Shown here: piece after piece, positions 50,281 through 57,160 of the stretch
Layout: every line of letters starts with the position of its first letter
How positions within the stretch are numbered: the first letter of the stretch is position 1
The notes under the pieces: model-generated
Seen by the model: the letters and a program-made list of their open reading frames with translations, nothing else
The model's database searches: none
What the model was told of the DNA's origin: nothing
Program-made: the position numbers and the translations under genes
NCBI GenBank assembly: GCA_016177705.1
Contig: JACOUT010000010.1
Coordinates: forward strand, 310,001-374,000
Length of the DNA: 64,000 nucleotides
Source: Deltaproteobacteria bacterium
GTDB taxonomy: Bacteria; Myxococcota; UBA727; VGSZ01
Reading direction: 5' to 3'

Positions 50281-52371
50281 ATGAGGCTCCTGCGCCGCGT
50301 CTCCGCCTCGCTCACGCTCGCGCTCGCGATCGCCGCCCCAGCTTGTGGTGGGTGCGACGGATGCGCCGCGCCGAGCGAAGGCGAGGGTGAAGGTGAAGGC
50401 GAAGGCGAAGGTGAGGGCGAGGGTGAAGGTGAGGGTGAAGGTGAGGGCGTGCCGCCCGCGCCGACCGCGCTCAACGCCGTCCCCGGCGACGCCAGCGTCA
50501 CGCTGAGTTGGACCGGCTCGGCGTCGGCGCTCGGCTATCGCGTCAAACGCGCTGATGTCTCGGGCGGGCCGTACCAGCAGGTGGGCGCACCGTCGACCTC
50601 GCCCTTCCTCGATGACGGACTGAACAACGGCGCTACCTACTTCTACGTGGCGACGGCGGTGAACGCTGCCGGCGAGAGCGCCGCCTCCGACGAAGTGGCG
50701 GCGACGCCCGGCACTGGCAACGTGGCGCCCGTCGCCGCGCTGCAGGTCGATCCCATCGTCGGCAACCTGCCGCTCACGGTTGACGTCGACGCGAGCGCCT
50801 CCAGCGACAGCGACGGGTCCATCGCCAGCGTGGTGATCGCCTTCGGCGACGGCGACACGCTCGCCGCCTCGACGGGCTCGCACACCTTCACCGCTGCCGG
50901 CATGTTCGAGGTGATCGCCACCGTCACCGACGACGACGGCGCCAGCGACGCGGCCTCCGTCACCGTCACGGTCGGCGGCGGCGGCGCCAGCACGGTGACG
51001 CCGAGCCTGGTGGCGTCGCCCACCAGCGGCTATGCGCCGCTCGCCGTCCACTTCGACGCCACGGGCGCGTTCAGCATCACGCCCGGCATCGGTGACGCGT
51101 CGCAGGGCGGCTCGTTCCGGCAGATCACGCACGCGTTCAACTTCGGCGATCCGGGCTCGGGCACGCACACCATCTCGGGGATGAGCAGGAACTCGGAGCC
51201 GTTTGGGGGCGGGCTGGCGGCGCACGTGTTCCGCGCGCCCGGCAGCTACACCGTCACGGTGACGTCGACGGACGGCGTCGACCCGCCGGCCACCGCCTCC
51301 GTCACCATCACCGTCGATGACCCCTCGTCGTTGCCGACCTTCGCCATCAGCCGCACCGGCAACTTCACCGGCGCGCCCGCCGGCGCGACGCAGCAGACGC
51401 GGACCACGCTGCCAGCGTTCGCGAGCAACTCTCGCTACTTCTTCCGGCGTGGCGAGGACTGGGCAGGTGCCACGCTCAGCATCCAGGATCCGCTGACCAA
51501 CGTGCACGTCGACGCCTTCGGCACCGGCGCCAACCCGAGCTTCGACGCCGTGGCGGTGGGCACCGACGCGCCCGACTCCGCCAACTTCGCGCGCGACATC
51601 CGCGTCAGCAACGTGACCACGCGCGCCGGCTTTCGCCAGTCGAACGGCAGCCGCGTGCTGTTCGACGGCTGCGATGCGACCGGCACCATGAGCATGTCCG
51701 GCATCGGCTTCTCGCCGGTGGATCCGTTCGGCACCATCCCGCAGTCGGCCTACACCAACACCGAGGACGTGTTCTTCGTCGATTGCCACATGCAGGGCAA
51801 CGGCACCTCGGGCGACTACCTGTATTACGGCAACGGCTCGCGCCTGGTGTTCCTAGACAGCTTCTTCGGCGGCACGGCGCAGGGGACGGTGCGCATCGTC
51901 GGCTGGGAGCGCGGCGTCATGCGCCACTGCCAGATCGAGAACCCCTACTCGGACTCGAGCGTGCACGCGCTCAAGCTGCACTCGGGCGGGCCAAATCCCT
52001 ACGCCACCGACTGGCTGGCGTCGGGCGGGCAGAACCCGACGACGGGGAACTACGTCAATTGGACCACCAGCAAGATCGTCATCGCCAACTCGATCTTCGG
52101 CGGTGGCGACGGCGGCGGAGCCAGCGCGGCGTGGACGGTCGCGGTCTCGCCGCAGAACGACGGCTACGGCGCAGCGGGCATCGAGCCGCTCGAGGACGTC
52201 ATCCTCGAGAACAACAGCTTCGTCCATCAGGGCGGCGGCAGCCTCGACATCGCCTGGGGCGGCCGGCGGCTGACGGCGCGCGGCAACACGGTCGCTGGTG
52301 GCGGTACGCCGACCATCGGGGCAGGCCACGACCAGCCGCCCAGCTACGATGGGCCCTACTTCGAGGACTGA
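50281..52371 (+). CDS. PKD/FN3-repeat lipoprotein with Gly-Glu spacer
   Basis: 696 aa. Signal peptide with lipobox at IAAPAC (Cys about residue 22), a Cys-rich stretch, then a (Gly-Glu)11 spacer. About 60-145 is a fibronectin type III domain (LSWTGSASALGYRVKR, TYFYVATAVNAAGESAASD). About 150-235 is a PKD domain (VDASASSDSDGSI, FGDGDTL, VTDDDGASD). About 240-350 is a second PKD-like domain. The C-terminal half (about 355-696) is rich in Asn, Gly and aromatic strands and resembles a right-handed beta-helix (VLFDGCDATGTMSMSGIGF, IENPYSDSSVHALKLHSGG). Likely exposed on the cell surface and glycan- or matrix-binding. Confidence 0.88.
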   Translation: MRLLRRVSASLTLALAIAAPACGGCDGCAAPSEGEGEGEGEGEGEGEGEGEGEGEGVPPAPTALNAVPGDASVTLSWTGSASALGYRVKRADVSGGPYQQVGAPSTSPFLDDGLNNGATYFYVATAVNAAGESAASDEVAATPGTGNVAPVAALQVDPIVGNLPLTVDVDASASSDSDGSIASVVIAFGDGDTLAASTGSHTFTAAGMFEVIATVTDDDGASDAASVTVTVGGGGASTVTPSLVASPTSGYAPLAVHFDATGAFSITPGIGDASQGGSFRQITHAFNFGDPGSGTHTISGMSRNSEPFGGGLAAHVFRAPGSYTVTVTSTDGVDPPATASVTITVDDPSSLPTFAISRTGNFTGAPAGATQQTRTTLPAFASNSRYFFRRGEDWAGATLSIQDPLTNVHVDAFGTGANPSFDAVAVGTDAPDSANFARDIRVSNVTTRAGFRQSNGSRVLFDGCDATGTMSMSGIGFSPVDPFGTIPQSAYTNTEDVFFVDCHMQGNGTSGDYLYYGNGSRLVFLDSFFGGTAQGTVRIVGWERGVMRHCQIENPYSDSSVHALKLHSGGPNPYATDWLASGGQNPTTGNYVNWTTSKIVIANSIFGGGDGGGASAAWTVAVSPQNDGYGAAGIEPLEDVILENNSFVHQGGGSLDIAWGGRRLTARGNTVAGGGTPTIGAGHDQPPSYDGPYFED
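50380..50445 (+). repeat. 6-bp tandem repeat encoding (Gly-Glu)11
   Basis: Eleven GGY-GAR units after the lipobox region of the PKD lipoprotein. Codon pairs alternate as in the other tracts. Confidence 0.95.
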
Positions 52372-52464
52372 TGGGGTAGAAGCGGAGCGCGGTCCGCGTT
52401 GCCTTCGCCGACCGCGAGGCGGAGCGTCGCGGCGGCGACCGGCGATCGACCCGGTGAGGAGACG

Positions 52465-53370
52465 ATGGCGGACTGGCGGTACTGGTGGCGATGCTCGTCC
52501 GTCGTCGAAGCGCGCAACCCCGTGCGTCGCTTCGCTCGCCGCGTCGGCTACGTGCGCACCGCGCTCGAGCTCGACGAGCTGTTGGCGCCGCTGGTGCAGG
52601 CGCCGCCCGGCTCCTACACGTCGCGGGTGCTGTCGGCACGCCCGACGTTGTTCGGCGTGGTGTCGTGGCCGTACGTGACGGCGCAGTGGCCGGCGAAGAA
52701 GCGAGTGGCGCACCTGGTGCAGCACCTGGCGACCGCTGCCGCGACGCCTGGCCTGGCCGTCGACGCCGACGGCTCGCGCACCCTGCTCGACTTGGCGGCG
52801 ATCGCGCCCGGGCTGACCGTGGTGCTCGATCACGCGCCATGGTTCACGCGCGAAGGCCCGCTGGTGGTCAACCTGTTCGTCGGCGAGGAGCGGGTCTACT
52901 CGCTGGCGTTCTCGCTCGGCGCTGACCAGGACGGCCGTCGCGCCGTCTGGATCGGCGCGGTGCAGGGCCGCGCGCTCGACACGGCGAAGGACACCTACCG
53001 CGACTTGACCAAGGCGCTGCACGGCATGCGTCCGCGCGACTTTCTGGTCGAGCTGTTTCGCATGCTGTGCCGCGCCGCGGGCATCGAGGTCATCTACGCG
53101 GTCGCCGACTCGGCGCGCGTGCACCGCGCCGCCTATTTCGGCAAGAGCGCCGTCGACAAGCTGCAAGTGAACTACGACGAGATCTGGGCCGAGCGGGGCG
53201 GCACGCCGTTCGACGCCGAGCTGTACCGCCTGCCGCTCGACGGCGCGCACAAGCCGGTCGAAGAGGTGCCGTCGAAGAAGCGCGCCATGTACCGACGGCG
53301 CTACGAGCTGCTCGACAGCGCGCGCCAGGGCATCGAGGCGGCCTACGCCGCAGCCGCCGGTCAGGCGTGA
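52465..53370 (+). CDS. VirK/YbjX (DUF535)-like protein
   Basis: 301 aa from the ATG at 52465, preceded by GAGGAGACG. The core (about 130-260) has LVVNLFVGEERVYSLAFSLG, VWIGAVQGRALDT and KALHGMRPRDFLVELFRMLC, the pattern of the VirK/YbjX DUF535 family. Family members in Enterobacteria affect virulence and envelope properties, but the molecular function is not established. No signal peptide. The gene converges on the GT61 gene with 13 nt between stops, placing it beside surface-glycan genes. Confidence 0.82.
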   Translation: MADWRYWWRCSSVVEARNPVRRFARRVGYVRTALELDELLAPLVQAPPGSYTSRVLSARPTLFGVVSWPYVTAQWPAKKRVAHLVQHLATAAATPGLAVDADGSRTLLDLAAIAPGLTVVLDHAPWFTREGPLVVNLFVGEERVYSLAFSLGADQDGRRAVWIGAVQGRALDTAKDTYRDLTKALHGMRPRDFLVELFRMLCRAAGIEVIYAVADSARVHRAAYFGKSAVDKLQVNYDEIWAERGGTPFDAELYRLPLDGAHKPVEEVPSKKRAMYRRRYELLDSARQGIEAAYAAAAGQA

Positions 53371-53383
53371 CGGTCGGCGCGCG

Positions 53384-54439
53384 TCACCGCGCAACCGAGG
53401 CGGGCAGCAGGTCGAGCGTGCGCTCGACCTCGTCGGCGTCGACCGTGAAGTCCTCGCCGGCCTGCTGGCCGACCACGAAGGCGAAGGTGCCGCCGTCGCG
53501 ATCCGCGATGTGCTTGTAGACCGCGACGAAGCGGTTGGGCGGCTGCAACGCCATGATGACGCCGCCGGGCGGCTGCACCATGATGCCGTGCATCAGGCCG
53601 CTGCCCTCGACACCGCACACCACGCGCGCGCCCGCGCACGCTTGCAGCAGCGCCGGCAGGTCCAGGGCCATCGGATCGACGATGCGGAAGCCGCGGCGAT
53701 CGCGCAGGCGCTCGGCCACCGCGAGCTCGTCGATCAACACCCTGCGATCACCAGAGGTTCCGCGCAGGATGAACACGCCGGCGTGCGGCGTGGCCGGCAC
53801 GTGCACGAGCAGCTTCGCCTTCAGCTCGGCGCAGCGGCGGCTCTTGTGCCGGTTCTGCCCGACGTCGTCGAAGATGATGGCCTCGCGCAGCCGTGCGTTG
53901 GTGACGCGCGTGGGCCGCATGCCGAGCCACTCCTCGTACACCTTGGCGTGCGGGCTCAAGGCCCTGGCGGTGGTGACCGGCACACCCTCGGCTGCCGCGA
54001 GCGGATAGCTCAGGCAATCGTCGAGCAGCCACTGACCGAAGTAGCGGTTGCCGCCCGGCGTGCAGTAGACGGCGCCGCGCGCGATCTCGACGTCGACCTT
54101 GAGCTGCGGCCACCGTTGCTCACGATGCTGCAGGTACGAGCACGCCGCGCCCTTGGACAGCGTGCCGTCGAGCAGCCACGCGTCCTCGAGCAGGAAGGAG
54201 CGCGTGGCCCGGTGGTGGACCTCCACGCCGCCGGCCATCTCGGGCGCCGGGTTCTTGTCGGAGAACTCCCAGCCGGTGACGCGCTCGAGCTGCCCGGGCA
54301 GGTACACGGCCGGTCCCGGCGTGGTGGTCTCGGCGGGCGCGATCTGCCAGCTCTTGCTGGCGACGCTCTCGAGCGACGGTTCGGTCCGCCGTAGCAGTCG
54401 CCGCCTTAGGATGCGCGTGAGCGCCGCTGTGGTCCACAT
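53384..54439 (-). CDS. GT61 (DUF563) family glycosyltransferase
   Basis: 351 aa from the ATG at 54439 (GGGAGCGCCCG upstream). Family features: GGVEVHHRATRSFLLEDAWLLDG, NRYFGQWLLDDCLSYPLAAAEG at the donor-side region, KLLVHVPATPHAGVFILRG, and ACAGARVVCGVEGSGLMHGI, the conserved glycine-rich motif near the C-terminus. These are shared with GT61/DUF563 capsular or surface-polysaccharide transferases. Cytoplasmic, with no membrane helix. It lies 11 nt after the SGNH lipoprotein gene on the same strand, so the two form a likely operon in surface-glycan synthesis or modification. Confidence 0.82.
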   Translation of the reverse strand: MWTTAALTRILRRRLLRRTEPSLESVASKSWQIAPAETTTPGPAVYLPGQLERVTGWEFSDKNPAPEMAGGVEVHHRATRSFLLEDAWLLDGTLSKGAACSYLQHREQRWPQLKVDVEIARGAVYCTPGGNRYFGQWLLDDCLSYPLAAAEGVPVTTARALSPHAKVYEEWLGMRPTRVTNARLREAIIFDDVGQNRHKSRRCAELKAKLLVHVPATPHAGVFILRGTSGDRRVLIDELAVAERLRDRRGFRIVDPMALDLPALLQACAGARVVCGVEGSGLMHGIMVQPPGGVIMALQPPNRFVAVYKHIADRDGGTFAFVVGQQAGEDFTVDADEVERTLDLLPASVAR

Positions 54440-54450
54440 CGGGCGCTCCC

Positions 54451-55335
54451 TTACCGTACCGGCGCCGCGTCGACGGGCGCGCCGACGATCGCCTGCAGCC
54501 TCGGCGCCACCTCGGCGAACGCCAGGTCGGAGAGCAGGTGCAGCGTGGCGTCGTCGCAGGTGTTGCCGGGAGCAGCGAAGCGCTGGCCATGCGGGTTGCG
54601 TCCGGTCAACAACGCGAAGGTGGCGTAGGTGTTCGCGACGGTGCCGTGCTCGTTTTGGTGCAGCGTCCCCTCGGGGTGCTCCGCGTCCGCCGTCAACCAG
54701 AAGGGACGCTTGCCGTCGGGCAGCGCCAGATCGGCGTCGTGAAACACCCAGCCGGCGGGGATGACCGGGATCGACAGCTCGCGCCCGATCTCGTCGTACG
54801 AGGCGGCCAGCTCTTGGATGAACGGGCGCCAGGGGAATTCCCAGGTCATGAGCAGCACGGTGCGCCCACCCGAGGCGACGATGGCGCGGTTGAAGTCGCG
54901 CACCGCCTGGTGAAACGCCGCCTTGTGATCGACCGGTTCGTAGTCCTCTCCTTGCAGCACCCACACCCGGTAGCTGCGCGAGGCGAGCGCGGCTTGCGTC
55001 GCCGGGTGCTCGAGGAAGCCGGCAAGCGGCGTGTTGCCGAACACGATGTCGGACCCCACCTCGAGGCTGACGGGCGGCGTCATCGAGCGGCCGAGCGAGG
55101 CAACCCACTCGGGCAGCGGCCGGTCGTGCCAGCCGAGGAAAGAGTTGCCGACGAAGAACACCGCGTCGCCGTCCTTGACCAGCGCGGGCAGCGCCGGATC
55201 GCCGAGCGGAGCCACGCTGACGCCGCGCGCGGCGCGGGTATCGACCGGACGGGACGGGCGGTGGCACGCGGTCACGGCGACCACCGCGACGACGGCGCAC
55301 ACGACGGTGGCGCACGGAGAGACCCGCGCATTCAC
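54451..55335 (-). CDS. SGNH-hydrolase-like lipoprotein
   Basis: 294 aa from GTG at 55335 with an AGGTGG ribosome site (another GTG at 55344 is possible). The signal ends in AVTAC (lipobox). The mature part has FFVGNSFLGWHD, a variant of the GDSL/SGNH block I with Ser in GNS, then YRVWVLQGEDYEP (block III-like) and NEHGTVANTYATFALL near the C-terminus where the catalytic His is expected. If active it would remove acyl or acetyl groups from glycans or lipids. Paired with the GT61 gene, a glycan-editing role is inferred. Confidence 0.75.
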   Translation of the reverse strand: MNARVSPCATVVCAVVAVVAVTACHRPSRPVDTRAARGVSVAPLGDPALPALVKDGDAVFFVGNSFLGWHDRPLPEWVASLGRSMTPPVSLEVGSDIVFGNTPLAGFLEHPATQAALASRSYRVWVLQGEDYEPVDHKAAFHQAVRDFNRAIVASGGRTVLLMTWEFPWRPFIQELAASYDEIGRELSIPVIPAGWVFHDADLALPDGKRPFWLTADAEHPEGTLHQNEHGTVANTYATFALLTGRNPHGQRFAAPGNTCDDATLHLLSDLAFAEVAPRLQAIVGAPVDAAPVR

Positions 55336-55439
55336 GACGTCCACCTGCGGTGACGCCTCGCGTGCAGGCTGCGCTCGATCACGCGGGCAGGGTACACCAC
55401 GTGCAGGCCCACGGATGCTGTTCTGCTACGCTCACGCCC

Positions 55440-57023
55440 GTGAGCGACGACCCCAACGTCGGACTCGTGTTCGGCGGCCGCTGGCAGGTCGAGCGGCCGC
55501 TGTCGTCCGGCGGCATGGGCAGCGTCTACGTCGCGCGCCATGGCAACACCGGCCGCCTGGTCGCCCTCAAGGTGGTGAAGGGCGAGGGCGCGGCGTCGCA
55601 GGAGTTCGTCGCGCGCTTCATGCGCGAGACGCAGGCGCTGGCCTCGCTCTCCCACCCGAACGTGGTCACCTTCCTCGACAGCGGCTGCGATCACGGCAAG
55701 TGCTTTTTGGTGATGGAGCTGCTGCAGGGCCGCTCGCTGCGCGCGCTGATGGGCACGCCTTGCGAGTGGCGCCACGCGTTCCGCATCGGCGCCGACCTGT
55801 GCCGCGCGCTCGCCGCCGTGCACAAGCAGGGCATCGTGCACCGAGACCTCAAGCCGGAGAACGTGTTTCTGCAGGAGGCCGAGGGCCATGACGAGATCGC
55901 CAAGCTGATCGACTTCGGCATCGTGCGGCTGCAGGGGGGAGCGAACGCGGCCACGCTGGCGACGTCCACGGGCTCGGTGGTCGGTACGCCCGGCTACATC
56001 AGCCCCGAGCAACTACAGGGTCAGCAGGCGACCGCGGCCTCCGATGTCTATGCGGTGGGCGTCATCCTGTACGAGCTGGTCACCGGTCGCTTCCCTTTCG
56101 AAGCGGCCACACCGCACGCCATGCTGGTCAAGCAGCTCATCGAGCCGCTGCAGCCGCCGCGCAACGCGCTCGCCACCGTGCCGTCGCACGTGGAGGCGGT
56201 GATCCTGCACTTCATGGAGCGCGACCCCGCGCGGCGCTCGTCGACGGCGCTCGCCGCGCTCGCCGAGCTGCAAGAGGCGCTCAAGCGCATCGACTCGCTC
56301 GCGCCCGACGCCGCCACCGAGACCGGCGACGCTTTCGGCAAGGTAGCGCAGCAGGTGCTGGCCACGCGCGCCACTGAGCCGACCGGCACGGTGGCGCCGC
56401 TGCCGATGCTCGCCGCGGCGACGCCGTCACCACCGGCCAAAGGTGGCTCCGGGTCACGGGTTGGTCTGGTGCTGGCGCTGTGCGCGCTCGGTGGCCTGTC
56501 GATGTGCGCCATGTGCGTGGTGGTCGCCTCCTCGCTGGGCGACGACGAGCGAGCACGGCACGGCGAGCTTCGCATCGAGGGCGACGTCGACGGCGTGTCG
56601 CCCGAGACCGCGGTGCGCCTGGAGGAGCAGGCCCAGGCGCTGCGGCAGGCCGAGGGTGCGGCCGAGGTGGCGCGCGCCATCGGTGGGCTCGCGGGCTCGG
56701 TGGGCGACGCCATCGACGAGGAGCAAGCCGCCCGCGACGCGGCGCGGGCGGCGCGCGCGGAGGCCCGCGCGAGCAGGCCGTCGCGCGACGAGGCGCGGGC
56801 GCTGGTGCTCGAGCAGCTCATGGACGTCGACTGCGAGGGTGAGCCGCCGCCTCACCTGAAGCGGGTCGAGTTCTCGGTCGAGAGCGGCCGCGTCCGCCTG
56901 GTGACGCCGCCCCGCGACAACGCGCTCCTGCAGTGCATCGTGCGCGCAGCCAGGGGATTCTCCGCGCCGGAGTTTCGCGGCGGCCCCGTCTCGGTCGTGA
57001 TCAGCGACGACGACGTCTTCTGA
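55440..57023 (+). CDS. Ser/Thr protein kinase, membrane-anchored
   Basis: 527 aa from GTG at 55440. Hanks-type kinase about 13-275: SSGGMGSVYVARH (glycine loop), K44 (VALKVV), HRDLKPEN (134-141) and DFG (158-160), all intact, then GTPGYISPEQL and SDVYAVGVILYELVTG. One hydrophobic segment (VGLVLALCALGGLSMCAMCVVVASS, about 340-365) separates it from a C-terminal domain of about 160 residues with Glu/Ala-rich helices and a closing beta pair (RVRLVTPPRDNALLQCIVRA). This is the only kinase of the three kinase-like proteins here with a complete active site. Confidence 0.93.
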   Translation: MSDDPNVGLVFGGRWQVERPLSSGGMGSVYVARHGNTGRLVALKVVKGEGAASQEFVARFMRETQALASLSHPNVVTFLDSGCDHGKCFLVMELLQGRSLRALMGTPCEWRHAFRIGADLCRALAAVHKQGIVHRDLKPENVFLQEAEGHDEIAKLIDFGIVRLQGGANAATLATSTGSVVGTPGYISPEQLQGQQATAASDVYAVGVILYELVTGRFPFEAATPHAMLVKQLIEPLQPPRNALATVPSHVEAVILHFMERDPARRSSTALAALAELQEALKRIDSLAPDAATETGDAFGKVAQQVLATRATEPTGTVAPLPMLAAATPSPPAKGGSGSRVGLVLALCALGGLSMCAMCVVVASSLGDDERARHGELRIEGDVDGVSPETAVRLEEQAQALRQAEGAAEVARAIGGLAGSVGDAIDEEQAARDAARAARAEARASRPSRDEARALVLEQLMDVDCEGEPPPHLKRVEFSVESGRVRLVTPPRDNALLQCIVRAARGFSAPEFRGGPVSVVISDDDVF

Positions 57024-57046
57024 GTGCGGCAGGCGGGTCAGGGTCA

Positions 57047-57062
57047 ACCCGTCGTGACGGGT
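57047..57062 (+). terminator. Short hairpin downstream of the Ser/Thr kinase gene
   Basis: A perfect inverted repeat (acccgtc gt gacgggt), 24 nt after the kinase stop codon; in practice a 5-bp stem with a 4-nt loop. A possible weak terminator before the next gene. The same gap also holds an 8-bp inverted pair, ctgagtcg at about 57065 and cgactcag at about 57127. Confidence 0.35.
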
Positions 57063-57160
57063 AGCTGAGTCGTCAGCGACCCTTCGAGATCACGCCCGAC
57101 CTGCCGATGTACCGCAGGGCACGACCGACTCAGTGGCGCGGTCGCCGCCCTGGAGGTGCG

